In this document: positions 8,563-16,917 of the stretch, one piece after another
Position numbering within the stretch: the first letter of the stretch is position 1
How the letters are laid out: the number at the start of each line of letters is the position of its first letter
DNA from: DAOPMC01 sp035392025
Lineage (GTDB): Bacteria; Bacillota_I; Bacilli_A; RF39; UBA660
Length of the DNA: 33,817 nt
Reading direction: 5' to 3'
NCBI GenBank assembly: GCA_035392025.1
Contig: DAOPMC010000012.1
Coordinates: 1 to 33,817, forward strand
Translations under genes and position numbers: made by a program
Notes under the pieces: generated by a model
The model's database searches: none
The model's input: only the letters and a program-made list of their open reading frames with translations
What the model was told of the DNA's origin: nothing

Positions 8563-8576
8563 TATTAGGTGATGTT

Positions 8577-8942
8577 ATGAAAAAATATTTTATATCTTTG
8601 GCTTTAATACTAGGATTATTTGTAATTTTATCTTTTCTTTTGACACTATTAAATTACTTTGATGTATTATCTGGCAATCTACTTAAGATTTTTAAAATGG
8701 TTATTCCATTTATATCGATGTTTGTTGGGAGTTTTTATCTTGGTAAAAATAGTATTAAGAAAGGTTATCTTGCCGGATTAAAAATAGGGATAGTTTTTAC
8801 TTTTTTAGTATTTATCTTTTCATTTTTAGGACTTGATAAAGAAATAGATTTTTATCGAATAATATATTACACAATAATAATAATTACTTCTATCTTAGGA
8901 AGCATGATGGGGATTACAAAAAGCGCATTGGCAAATTCCTAA
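8577..8942 (+). CDS. YrzE-like membrane protein (TIGR04086 family)
   Basis: A 121-residue protein with four membrane helices (about 5-28, 38-55, 65-88 and 95-115), connected by short loops such as GKNSIKKGYLAGLKIG. This is the pattern of TIGR04086 family proteins such as B. subtilis YrzE, which lies in the spoVB-comN-yrbG-yrzE cluster. The function is unknown. The start is clear: AGGTGATGTT before ATG. The assignment rests on topology, length, the Gly-rich helix loops and gene context more than on a unique motif. Confidence 0.7.
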   Translation: MKKYFISLALILGLFVILSFLLTLLNYFDVLSGNLLKIFKMVIPFISMFVGSFYLGKNSIKKGYLAGLKIGIVFTFLVFIFSFLGLDKEIDFYRIIYYTIIIITSILGSMMGITKSALANS

Positions 8943-8956
8943 TATCATAGTATTAT
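8928..8956 (+). promoter_or_regulatory. Promoter of the 99-aa gene
   Basis: TTGGCA (8928-8933), 17-base spacer, TATTAT (8951-8956). The -35 box lies inside the last codons of the yrzE-like gene. Confidence 0.6.
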
Positions 8957-8982
8957 AACCCCTATTGAAAGGGAGTTATGGT

Positions 8983-9282
8983 ATGAATTTATATGAATCT
9001 AGATTACCAAAAGAGATAGTAGAAGAGATAGCTATTAATTATTCAATTAGTCCAAATGATGTACTAGCTACAGAAGAATATGCGCATAAAATAATATTGG
9101 CTGAAAGATGGCCAGAAATAAAAGATAGTGATGAGCATACTGAATTTGTTGCTAATTGCGTATCTGGTTTTATGACTTCAAAATTTAAGGCAGATGAAAA
9201 TTTACCTTGTGAAAGCTCATGTGAAACAGTAAAGAGAGTTTACAATAACTGGTTTCATAGTCATGATGTTTCTCTTATCTAA
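8983..9282 (+). CDS. Hypothetical protein, 99 aa
   Basis: Unrecognised small soluble acidic protein, probably helical, with no signal peptide or membrane segment. It carries a pair of cysteines spaced by three residues (PCESSC, about 75-80), one more Cys near 63, and several histidines including FHSHD at the end. I chose ATG 8983, not the upstream TTG at 8965, because AAAGGGAG sits 7 bases ahead of this ATG. It has its own promoter and a strong terminator, so it is a one-gene transcript lying between the yrzE-like gene and convergent cotE. Confidence 0.72.
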   Translation: MNLYESRLPKEIVEEIAINYSISPNDVLATEEYAHKIILAERWPEIKDSDEHTEFVANCVSGFMTSKFKADENLPCESSCETVKRVYNNWFHSHDVSLI

Positions 9283-9290
9283 TCTTCATT

Positions 9291-9318
9291 AAAAATATCA
9301 AGCAATTGATATTTTTTT
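9291..9318 (+). terminator. Intrinsic terminator after the 99-aa gene
   Basis: An 11-base stem (AAAAATATCAA / TTGATATTTTT) closed by a GCAA tetraloop and running into seven T on the plus strand. Confidence 0.85.
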
Positions 9319-9371
9319 GTGTGATAATTTATAATAACAAGTGTAACAGTTGATTTGACAAATTATCGTGT

Positions 9372-9398
9372 AAAAAAATAAAACCATATGGTTTTATT
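9372..9398 (-). terminator. Intrinsic terminator of cotE
   Basis: On the minus strand AATAAAACCA/TGGTTTTATT forms a hairpin followed by TTTTT. The cotE stop codon lies inside the 5' arm. Confidence 0.75.
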
Positions 9399-9927
9399 CA
9401 TCTGTCAAAAATTCTTCCTTAACATCATTATCAATCTCTTTTGATATTTCATCATCATCTACTATTTCATCCCATTCATCTTCATTTTCATCGATTGCAA
9501 TTCTAACTTTAGTATCTCCTACTATTTCGATTCCTAATTCTTTTTCTATCTCATATTCTATATTGCCATTATTAATTGTTACATTGACACAACTAGGTTG
9601 TTTTAAGCTTCTTACAATTATTTCTTCATTTGAAGATAAATCACTTTCTGTTTTCCTAGTTACATTTAAAAGTTCTTGATAATTAATTGTATCTTTGGCA
9701 ACAACTGTTTTAGTATCGTTATCATAAGAATACCAAATATTGATGTCACAACTACCTTCTACCATAATTTTTTCATTTTGTTTATATCCTTTAAAAGTAT
9801 GGTTAATTACCCAACAACCTAAAATAGTAGATGGTTTTTCGCTTGGCATCATTACATATTTATTTGAAAAAGTTTTCTTTCCTTTGCCAATAACTGCCTT
9901 TGTTACTATTTCTTTAAAACTAGCCAC
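9394..9927 (-). CDS. cotE: Outer spore coat morphogenetic protein CotE
   Basis: CotE is the scaffold on which the outer spore coat assembles around the forespore. The protein (177 aa) matches it along its length: FKEIVTKAVIGKGKK at the start, KPSTILGCWVINH near 30-42, DINIWYSYDNDTKT near 62-75, LKQPSCVNVTI near 108, ELGIEIVGDTKVRI near 129-142, and the typical acidic tail ending near EEFL. I set the start at GTG 9927, not GTG 9942, because GAGGGGTGAT lies between them and the residues after it (MASFKEIVTKA) align with the N-terminus of B. subtilis CotE. A sigma-K-like promoter is upstream. It is separated from mutL here, whereas B. subtilis has cotE beside mutS-mutL. Confidence 0.94.
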   Translation of the reverse strand: MASFKEIVTKAVIGKGKKTFSNKYVMMPSEKPSTILGCWVINHTFKGYKQNEKIMVEGSCDINIWYSYDNDTKTVVAKDTINYQELLNVTRKTESDLSSNEEIIVRSLKQPSCVNVTINNGNIEYEIEKELGIEIVGDTKVRIAIDENEDEWDEIVDDDEISKEIDNDVKEEFLTDE

Positions 9928-9944
9928 TATATCACCCCTCACTT

Positions 9945-9971
9945 TAATATATGTAAAATAATGATATTTGT
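9945..9971 (-). promoter_or_regulatory. Sigma-K-like promoter of cotE
   Basis: On the minus strand AC (9970-9971), 16-base spacer, CATATATTA (9945-9953), a full match to the sigma-K consensus AC-N16-17-CATAnnnTA. The B. subtilis cotE gene also has a sigma-K promoter. The -10 lies about 17 bases before the GTG, so the leader would be very short. Confidence 0.5.
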
Positions 9972-9975
9972 TGAT

Positions 9976-9999
9976 AAAAAAAGAGACTAATTGTCTCTT
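9976..9999 (-). terminator. Intrinsic terminator of the pheST operon
   Basis: AAGAGAC / GTCTCTT arms around a 5-base loop, followed by a run of T on the minus strand. The pheT stop codon (TAG, 9987-9989) overlaps the end of the 3' arm and the loop. Confidence 0.85.
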
Positions 10000-12350
10000 A
10001 ATATTGCTTTATGCTGCTCTACTACTGAAGAAATAATATTTTTAAATAATTTGTCAATCTCTTCTGTTGTAAGAGTCCTATCAACACTTGAAAATTTCAA
10101 ATTATAGGCAATCGATATTTCATTATTTTTTACTTTTTCACCCTTATAAATATCAAATACTTTAATATCAGTAAGTAGTCTCCCACCAACTTTTTTTATT
10201 GTTTTGATAACATCATCACATGATACATCATTTTTTATAATAAAGGCTACATCTTTTTCAATAGTTGGATATTTACTAATTTCTTGATATTTTTTAATTC
10301 TTGTCTTATTTTGAAATAAGCTATCTAAGTTTATTTCAAAAACATACATATCGTCTTTAATTATACTTGGATGAACTCTACCAATAACGCCTACTTCATT
10401 ATTATCTATTTTAATAATAGCTGTTTGTCCTGGATGAAGTTCTTTAAAATCATGTGATGTCACAAAAGTATAACGATTTTTATATCCAAGATATTCTAAT
10501 AATTCTTCTACTATACCTTTTACAATGTAAAAATCAAAAATCTTTTCCTTACCAGTTTCTAAATAATATTTTCCAGCAAGAAGTGCTGCTAGTTTTGTAT
10601 TCTCCAAATACTTGTCTTTTTGCTTAAAAAAGCCCTTGCCTATTTCAAATATAGAAATATCTTTCATACCTCTTGCTTTATTATAATTATATACATCCAT
10701 TAAAAGAGGAATTAAACTATATCTAAGTACTGCGCGTTCCTCCATCATTGGTGATAGAATTGCAACTTCTTCAAAATCATATTTAGTATACTTGTTAACA
10801 TTATTTTTACTTGTTAATGAATAAGTTATTACTTCATTTAATCCAAGAATAGATAATTTATTTCTAATACTTCTTAATGTTTTATCACAGTATCCTTTTC
10901 TAATTGGTACTTTTGGCATAACACCTTCAATATTATCGACTCCATAAATTCTTCCTACTTCTTCTATTAAATCCTCTTTAATATTTAAATCAAGTCTTCT
11001 AGTTGGAACAGATACAATAATTAAATCTCCATTTAAAGTGTTTTTTAAACCTAATCTATTAAAAATATTAATAACATCTTTTAATGCTATCTTTAGGCCT
11101 AAAAGATTAACTATATCATCAAGCTTAATTTTAATTATTTTATCTTCTCTATTTGTGTTGTCAAATGATACTATACCTTTTTCTATTTTAGCATCAGCAT
11201 ATTTTTCTAGTAAGTGACAGCACCTATCCATTGCCATATATGTTCTATTTGGATCTATTCCTTTTTCAAATCTGCTACTTGCTTCACTTCTTAATATTCT
11301 ATTTGCAGTTTTCCTAATATTATATGGATCAAATATAGCACATTCTATAGTAATATTTTTAGTATCAGACATTATTTCAGTATCAAATCCGCCCATAACT
11401 CCTGCTAAACCTACTGGATCTTTACCATCAGTAATAACAATATCTTCATCAGTTAATGTTCTTTCATTACCATCTAGAGTTGTTAATAACTCCTTATCCT
11501 TTGCAAGTCTAACTGTAATTTTATTTTTTAAATTATCACTATCATAAAAATGAATTGGTTGACCAGTTTCTAACATAACATAATTTGATATATCAACAAC
11601 ATTGTTTATAGGTCTTATACCGCTTGCAATTAATCTTGATTTAATAAATTCGGGAGATTCTTTAATAGTTACATCATCAACTTTTTTAACTAAAAATAAA
11701 CTACACTTATCAGTATCAATTGATAAATCAAAATCTATTTGCCTATCTATTTCTTTATAAGATAAATCAATATTTTTAACTGATTTTTTATATATTGCAC
11801 CTATTTCATACGCCATACCAAGAATACTTAATAAATCTCCTCTATTTGGCGTTAGTTCAAAATCAATTACTTCATCATCAAGGCCCAAATACTCAACTGG
11901 GTCTTTACCAATTGGAGCATCATTTTTTAATTCGTGAATCCCTTTTTTGTCTTCTTCAGATAAGAATTTATTATCAAGGCCCAATTCTTGAAGAGAACAT
12001 AGCATACCACATGATTCTATTCCCCTAATCTTACTTTTAGTTATTTTAAAATCACCAGGCAATAATGCCCCTACTTGTGCTACTATTACTTTTAATCCTG
12101 TTTTTACATTTGGGGCACCACAAACTATCTGTAAAGTTTCTTTACCAATATTGACACTACATAAATGTAAATGATCTGAATCAGGATGCATTTCACATTT
12201 TATAACTTCACCAATAATTAATCCTGTTGCATTTATTAATTTATTACATGTTGCATACTCATTTCCTACTTTAGTCATATCTTCTGCTATAGTTTTAATA
12301 TCTTCTTCTATATTTACATAATCTTTTAGAAAGTTTTTACTTAATAACAT
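9987..12350 (-). CDS. pheT: Phenylalanyl-tRNA synthetase beta subunit
   Basis: The 787-residue beta chain of the alpha2-beta2 PheRS; it holds the tRNA-binding and editing modules. Visible domains: an N-terminal OB fold similar to EMAP/Trbp (about 40-150, with HPDSDHLHLCSVNIG and VCGAPNV), the B3/4 editing domain (about 210-380, with ISNYVMLETGQPIHFYD and AGVMGG), B5 (about 405-475), a catalytic-like core (about 480-680) and a C-terminal FDX-ACB anticodon-binding domain (about 695-787, with KYPTIEKDVAFII). Its length is normal. The ATG follows directly after the pheS stop with no gap, and the pheS 3' end supplies the ribosome site. Controlled by the T-box at 14059-14244. Confidence 0.97.
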   Translation of the reverse strand: MLLSKNFLKDYVNIEEDIKTIAEDMTKVGNEYATCNKLINATGLIIGEVIKCEMHPDSDHLHLCSVNIGKETLQIVCGAPNVKTGLKVIVAQVGALLPGDFKITKSKIRGIESCGMLCSLQELGLDNKFLSEEDKKGIHELKNDAPIGKDPVEYLGLDDEVIDFELTPNRGDLLSILGMAYEIGAIYKKSVKNIDLSYKEIDRQIDFDLSIDTDKCSLFLVKKVDDVTIKESPEFIKSRLIASGIRPINNVVDISNYVMLETGQPIHFYDSDNLKNKITVRLAKDKELLTTLDGNERTLTDEDIVITDGKDPVGLAGVMGGFDTEIMSDTKNITIECAIFDPYNIRKTANRILRSEASSRFEKGIDPNRTYMAMDRCCHLLEKYADAKIEKGIVSFDNTNREDKIIKIKLDDIVNLLGLKIALKDVINIFNRLGLKNTLNGDLIIVSVPTRRLDLNIKEDLIEEVGRIYGVDNIEGVMPKVPIRKGYCDKTLRSIRNKLSILGLNEVITYSLTSKNNVNKYTKYDFEEVAILSPMMEERAVLRYSLIPLLMDVYNYNKARGMKDISIFEIGKGFFKQKDKYLENTKLAALLAGKYYLETGKEKIFDFYIVKGIVEELLEYLGYKNRYTFVTSHDFKELHPGQTAIIKIDNNEVGVIGRVHPSIIKDDMYVFEINLDSLFQNKTRIKKYQEISKYPTIEKDVAFIIKNDVSCDDVIKTIKKVGGRLLTDIKVFDIYKGEKVKNNEISIAYNLKFSSVDRTLTTEEIDKLFKNIISSVVEQHKAILRDN

Positions 12351-13394
12351 TTATTCCACTTCCTTTCCACTAAAATTATCTAAAAATCTTAAATCGTTTG
12401 CATAAAAAGTTCTAATATCTGGAACGCCATATTTAAACATGGCAAGTCTTTCAATCCCTGCTCCAAATGCAAATCCTGAATATATTTCTGGATCATATCC
12501 ACAATTTCTTAAAACATTAGGATGAACCATACCAGAGCCTAATACTTCAATCCATCCCGTTTGTTTACACAGTGGGCATCCTTTCCCACCACATTTAAAA
12601 CATGATACATCTACTTCATAACTTGGTTCTGTAAATGGAAAGTAACTTGGTCTAAATCTAACGCTTACATCGTCTCCCAAAAGTTTTTTCATCATTACTT
12701 CAAGAGTTCCTTTTAAATTAGCAAGAGAAATACCCTTATCAATCACTAATCCCTCTATTTGCATAAATTGATGAGAATGAGATGCATCCTCATCCTTACG
12801 ATAAGTTTTGCCAAGGCATACCATTCTAATTGGAGATTTTTCAATATTTGCCATCATTGTTCTTGCTTGAACTGATGATGTTTGTGTTCTAAGTAGCATT
12901 TCATCTGTTATATAAAATGTATCTTGCATATCTCTTGCTGGATGACCTTTTGGTACATTTAACACTTCAAAACATAAATAATCGCTTTCAACTTCAGGGC
13001 CTTCAACAACATCATATCCCATTGATACAAATAAATTTTCTAACTCTTCAGATATTTGGCTTAGAATATGCTTACTACCAGTTTTTACTCTTGTCCCGGG
13101 CAGTGTTATATCAATAGTTTCATTTGCAAGTTTTTTATTTATTTCTTTTTGCTTTAAGTCTTCACTAATTTCATTAAACTTAGCATTGAATAAATTTTTA
13201 ACCTCATTTAATAATGCACCGAACTCTTTTTTAGCCTCATTTGATAAAGATCCCATATTTTTAGATAACTCAATCATCAAACCCTTTTTACCATTATATT
13301 TTAGTCTTAATTCTTCTAACTTTTTACTATCCTTTATATCTTTAAAATCTTTTAAGATACTTTCTTTTAATTTTAATATTTCTTCTTTCTTCAT
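12351..13394 (-). CDS. pheS: Phenylalanyl-tRNA synthetase alpha subunit
   Basis: Catalytic class II alpha chain, 347 residues. An N-terminal coiled coil (about 1-90) contacts the tRNA. The catalytic domain carries HPARDMQDTFYI (about 152-163), RTQTSSVQARTM, KTYRKDEDASHSHQFMQIEG, PSYFPFTEPSYEVDV and, near the end, FGAGIERLAMFKYG. A four-cysteine segment (CFKCGGKGCPLCKQTGW, about 256-272) sits before motif 3. ATG 13394 follows GGGAGGACTT and lies 9 bases after the HAD gene, so the three genes are read from one T-box-controlled transcript. Confidence 0.98.
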   Translation of the reverse strand: MKKEEILKLKESILKDFKDIKDSKKLEELRLKYNGKKGLMIELSKNMGSLSNEAKKEFGALLNEVKNLFNAKFNEISEDLKQKEINKKLANETIDITLPGTRVKTGSKHILSQISEELENLFVSMGYDVVEGPEVESDYLCFEVLNVPKGHPARDMQDTFYITDEMLLRTQTSSVQARTMMANIEKSPIRMVCLGKTYRKDEDASHSHQFMQIEGLVIDKGISLANLKGTLEVMMKKLLGDDVSVRFRPSYFPFTEPSYEVDVSCFKCGGKGCPLCKQTGWIEVLGSGMVHPNVLRNCGYDPEIYSGFAFGAGIERLAMFKYGVPDIRTFYANDLRFLDNFSGKEVE

Positions 13395-13403
13395 AAGTCC
13401 TCC

Positions 13404-14039
13404 CTATAATATTTCTTTTAATTTTGTTAAATCATTTATAACAATAAACCGATCACTAATTATATCCTTATTTTTATAATTATATAATACTACTTTCATT
13501 CCTATATTTAAAGCTCCTTTAATATCAATATCTAGTGAATCTCCAACATATATACATTCATCTATAGAATTACCATCAAGAGATTTTAAAAAACTTTTAG
13601 GATGTGGTTTTAAGTATCCTTCTCCTCCATATACTTCTTTAAAATATTTAAGAAGTCCTGCATTTTTTAATCTCCCTTTTTGTGTTTGAGTAAACCAGTT
13701 ACTATGAACAATAAGTTCATATTTCTTACTTAAATAATCAAGAACTTCTATTAACTCTTCTTTAGGCTCATCAAAACACTCTTTTTGCTTTTCAATAAGA
13801 TCTTCTACAAAAGATATATCAAATTCTAAATTAGTTTTTCTATTAATATAATCTAAAAACTCATTATTTGAGAGTGTCTCATTATCTTTTTCATACTCTT
13901 CAATATAATAATCTACTAATTTAATTGTTTTTTCATCAGTTATATTATACTTTTTTAACACTTCTTTTAAGGCAAATATATATTCATCTTTCCAAAATAT
14001 CAAAGTATTATCTAAATCAAATATTATTTTTTTTATCAT
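13404..14039 (-). CDS. HAD-superfamily hydrolase, YjjG/Gph-like
   Basis: A 211-residue HAD phosphatase with a helical cap. Motif I is FDLDNTL (residues 7-13), motif II HSNWF (about 113-117), motif III the Lys of KPHPKSF and motif IV YVGDSLDIDIKGA. The helical cap lies at about 15-90. Such proteins dephosphorylate small metabolites or nucleotides; the substrate cannot be read from sequence. I chose ATG 14039 over ATG 14045 because AAAGGAAAT is too near the first. It is the first gene after a phenylalanine T-box leader, 9 bases ahead of pheS, so its expression should rise when charged tRNA-Phe falls. A direct role in phenylalanine metabolism is only a guess. Confidence 0.85.
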   Translation of the reverse strand: MIKKIIFDLDNTLIFWKDEYIFALKEVLKKYNITDEKTIKLVDYYIEEYEKDNETLSNNEFLDYINRKTNLEFDISFVEDLIEKQKECFDEPKEELIEVLDYLSKKYELIVHSNWFTQTQKGRLKNAGLLKYFKEVYGGEGYLKPHPKSFLKSLDGNSIDECIYVGDSLDIDIKGALNIGMKVVLYNYKNKDIISDRFIVINDLTKLKEIL

Positions 14040-14054
14040 ATACATTTCCTTTCT

Positions 14055-14090
14055 AAAAATAAAAATAACTCATCCAAAGGACGAATTATT
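14055..14090 (-). terminator. Regulated terminator of the T-box leader
   Basis: On the minus strand AATAATTCGTCC / GGATGAGTTATT pairs (two G-U) around a TTT loop, followed by a T-rich run. It competes with the T-box antiterminator just upstream. Confidence 0.85.
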
Positions 14091-14244
14091 CGTGGTACCA
14101 CCTTAATTTATACTCTATTACTATAACGCATAACCGATTAAACTAGAGATTGAATTCATAAAACTATTCTTAAAAGTTTGCACCAACCACTTTTTCTCTT
14201 ACAAGAAATTATTTTATTACTATTTTCTCGTCAACATTTATTTC
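14059..14244 (-). promoter_or_regulatory. T-box riboswitch, phenylalanine (UUC specifier)
   Basis: A leader RNA of about 200 bases ahead of HAD-pheS-pheT. Going 5' to 3' on the minus strand: GACGAGAAAATAGTA at the Stem I base, AGAGAAAAAG and GGTTGGTGCAAA in upper Stem I, then TGAATTCAATC with a likely UUC (Phe) specifier at 14152-14154, and the conserved T-box AAGGTGGTACCACG at 14091-14104, followed by the terminator. Uncharged tRNA-Phe would pair its anticodon with the specifier and its CCA end with the T-box bulge, favouring the antiterminator. The specifier agrees with pheS and pheT downstream. Confidence is high for the class and good for the specifier. Confidence 0.95.
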
Positions 14245-14250
14245 TACTTC

Positions 14251-14279
14251 ATTGTATCAAAAATATTTTAATTTTACAA
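14251..14279 (-). promoter_or_regulatory. Promoter of the T-box operon
   Basis: TTGTAA (14274-14279), 17-base spacer, TACAAT (14251-14256) on the minus strand. The -35 begins one base before the argS stop codon ends, with no wasted space between the two units. Confidence 0.8.
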
Positions 14280-16028
14280 CTAAATTCTATCTGGTACTTT
14301 AATTGCAAGAATATCTAATATCTTCAAGTTGATATCAAGGACAAGTTTTGAAAGTGCTAAATATGTTTCTCTTTTTGTCTCATCTTGTTCTGTTAAAATA
14401 TGAATGTTAGCGTAAAAAGTATTAAATGAGTTTGTTAATTTATAAATATATTCACATACTTCATTTAGAGATCTATTATTTAGTGAATTATTTAGTACTT
14501 GTGACATGTTAATAATATTTAAAATAATGCTCTTTTCTAATTCATTATCAATGATAGATATTTTACTCATATTCATGTTTTGCTCAATTGCTTTTCTAAT
14601 TAATGATTTCATTCTGACTGTTGAATAAAGTAGATATGGTCCAGTCTTTCCTTCTACATCACTAAATTTATTTATATCAAAAGTATAATCAGTCATACGA
14701 TATGGTAAAAGATCGGCATATTTAATTGTTGCTATTGCTGTTAATAGTGCAATATATTGTTTTTCGTTTTCATCTGTAATATTATCTTTAATTTTTTTAT
14801 AGGTTTCCTGACGCACTAAATCAATAAGTGTTAAAAGTGGCATTACTCCGCCATCTCTTGTTTTAAATGGTTTACCATCTGGTCCATTAACAGTACCAAA
14901 TCCATAGTGATATAATTTAGTGTCATCTAATATATCTGCTTTTTCTGCTACTCTAAATGTTTGTAAGAAATGAAGAGCTTGTCTTTCATCTGTAAGATAC
15001 CATATTTCATTCAAATCAAATCTTTTCATTCTTGAATATATAGTGGCAATTTCAGTAGTTTGATAAAGTATTCCACCATTTGATTTAATTAGTATAAAAG
15101 GTGGAACATCTACTGTATCAGTTTCTTCTTTAACATCAATTACTAAGGCTCCTTCACTTTCATAGACTAATCCTTCTTTTCTTAAAATTTCTACTATATC
15201 ATTTATATATGGGTAAGCATCACTTTCTCCTTCCCATAACTCAAAATTAGTATTTAATAAGTCATATATTTGTTTAATATGATTTTTAGAAAGTTCAATT
15301 ATTTTCTTCCATAAATGATGATAACCACTTTTTTCATCTAAGATTTTGAGTGCTATCTCTCTTCCTTCTTCTAGATATGTTTCATCTTCTTTGGCTTTTT
15401 TGCTTGCTGTTGGGTATAGTTCTTCCAAATCTTTATTAGTAATTGGGAGATCTTCTTCCTCCCCTTTATAGTCTTCTTTAAAATATACTAAGTCTGGATA
15501 CCTTTTTTTCATTTCCAGTATAACAAATCCAAGAGGCCTTCCTGAGTCACCTAAATGAGCATCACCTATAATATCATGTCCAAGAGTTCGGGCAAGACGC
15601 TTGATAGCCTCGCCTATATTTGCACTTCTTAAATGTCCAACATGAAGTGCTTTCGCAACGTTTGCTCCTCCATAATCAATAAGTATTTTTTTTGATTTAA
15701 CTTTGTCTATATTTATATCTAAGTCGCCACTAATTTCATTCATATATTCAATTAGTGATTCATTAGTAAAAGATATATTAATAAATCCTGGCCCTTGAAT
15801 ATTAATATTTGTAAGATTTTCATTATCTTGCAGCTTACTTACTATTTCATTTGCTATCTCTATTGGATTTTTTTTGTATTTTTTAGCAAGTTCCATGACA
15901 CCATTATATTGATAATCTCCAAACTCAGGTCTTGATGAGACATTTAGTATAACTTTATCAACATCATATCCTAAACTTTTAATAATATCTAAAATATAGT
16001 CTTCTGCTCTTTTCACAAAACTTTTCAT
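14280..16028 (-). CDS. argS: Arginyl-tRNA synthetase
   Basis: Class I synthetase charging tRNA-Arg, 582 residues from the chosen start. It has an N-terminal additional domain (about 1-100), the HIGH-type motif HVGHLRSANIG (129-139), and a C-terminal DALR anticodon-binding domain (about 460-582). The canonical KMSKS loop is not evident; KPFKTRDGG occupies its place, as in many ArgRS. I chose ATG 16028 rather than 16067 because AAAGGAGAG lies 7 bases ahead and the earlier start would overlap miaA. The miaA stop is two bases upstream, so the two are coupled. Confidence 0.96.
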   Translation of the reverse strand: MKSFVKRAEDYILDIIKSLGYDVDKVILNVSSRPEFGDYQYNGVMELAKKYKKNPIEIANEIVSKLQDNENLTNINIQGPGFINISFTNESLIEYMNEISGDLDINIDKVKSKKILIDYGGANVAKALHVGHLRSANIGEAIKRLARTLGHDIIGDAHLGDSGRPLGFVILEMKKRYPDLVYFKEDYKGEEEDLPITNKDLEELYPTASKKAKEDETYLEEGREIALKILDEKSGYHHLWKKIIELSKNHIKQIYDLLNTNFELWEGESDAYPYINDIVEILRKEGLVYESEGALVIDVKEETDTVDVPPFILIKSNGGILYQTTEIATIYSRMKRFDLNEIWYLTDERQALHFLQTFRVAEKADILDDTKLYHYGFGTVNGPDGKPFKTRDGGVMPLLTLIDLVRQETYKKIKDNITDENEKQYIALLTAIATIKYADLLPYRMTDYTFDINKFSDVEGKTGPYLLYSTVRMKSLIRKAIEQNMNMSKISIIDNELEKSIILNIINMSQVLNNSLNNRSLNEVCEYIYKLTNSFNTFYANIHILTEQDETKRETYLALSKLVLDINLKILDILAIKVPDRI

Positions 16029-16030
16029 GT

Positions 16031-16906
16031 TTACTCTCCTTTTAAATAATTGATTACTTCTTTGCAAGTATTATCAAAATTATAGTAATTGACATCAAAC
16101 CACTTTATATCATCAAATTGATTTTTAAAAAATGTATATTGTCTTTTTGCATATCTTCGTGAATTTCTTTTAATTAATTCAATTGCTTTTTGATAATCTA
16201 TTTTTTCATCATAGAAATCATACAATTCCTTGTAACCAATCGCTGTTCTAATAGGAATTGTATCTATTTTATCATCATATAATTTTTTAACTTCTACGAG
16301 TAACCCTTCTTCAATCATTTTATCGACTCTAAGATCAATTCTTTTATACAAATCATCTCTATTTGCAGTAAGTCCTATAATCTTAAAATCATACATTCTT
16401 TCATTCTTTTTGATATCTGAAAATGTATTATTTTCTAATTTTTCTAAATATCTACATAATCTTCGTCTGTTTTTTAAATCTATATTGGGAAGATTACCAT
16501 ATTTTTTTATTTCTTCTATTACCTCTTTATCAGTTAAATCATCATAGTTTTTCTTCTTCTCTTCTTGAAATATATAATTATATAGTGCTGCTTTTATATA
16601 AAGACCAGTACCCCCTACTATAACAATATTTTTTTTCTTTTTTGATATTTTTCCCATTTCTTCGCGACAATCTTTTTGATACTCATATACTGAGTATGAA
16701 TCTTTTACACTTTTAATGCTTAACAAGTGATGAGGAATTTTTTTCATTTCGCCTTTAGTGATTTTTGCTGTACCAATATTTAATTCCTTATATATTTGCA
16801 TGCTATCAGCATTAATAACTTCAGCATCAAAATGCTTAGCGAGTGCTAAACTTAAAGTAGTTTTCCCTACTCCAGTAGGACCTACTACTACATAAATATT
16901 AGTCAT
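16031..16906 (-). CDS. miaA: tRNA dimethylallyltransferase
   Basis: Transfers a dimethylallyl group to N6 of A37 in tRNAs that read codons starting with U (i6A37). 291 residues, slightly shorter than the usual 300-315. The P-loop GPTGVGKT is at 9-16, followed by NADSMQIYKELNIGTAK, PHHLLSI, the IVGGTGLYIKA segment (about 97-107) and, near the end, RTAIGYKEL and RRYAKRQYTFFKNQ. It sits 11 bases downstream of mutL, an association also found in B. subtilis and E. coli, and shares its last codons with the argS ribosome-binding site. Confidence 0.96.
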   Translation of the reverse strand: MTNIYVVVGPTGVGKTTLSLALAKHFDAEVINADSMQIYKELNIGTAKITKGEMKKIPHHLLSIKSVKDSYSVYEYQKDCREEMGKISKKKKNIVIVGGTGLYIKAALYNYIFQEEKKKNYDDLTDKEVIEEIKKYGNLPNIDLKNRRRLCRYLEKLENNTFSDIKKNERMYDFKIIGLTANRDDLYKRIDLRVDKMIEEGLLVEVKKLYDDKIDTIPIRTAIGYKELYDFYDEKIDYQKAIELIKRNSRRYAKRQYTFFKNQFDDIKWFDVNYYNFDNTCKEVINYLKGE

Positions 16907-16917
16907 AAAATCACTTC

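Noticed and set aside
9354..9362. Exact Spo0A box TTTGACAAA between two convergent terminators
   Set aside because: About one such match is expected by chance in a window of this composition and it has no promoter beside it.
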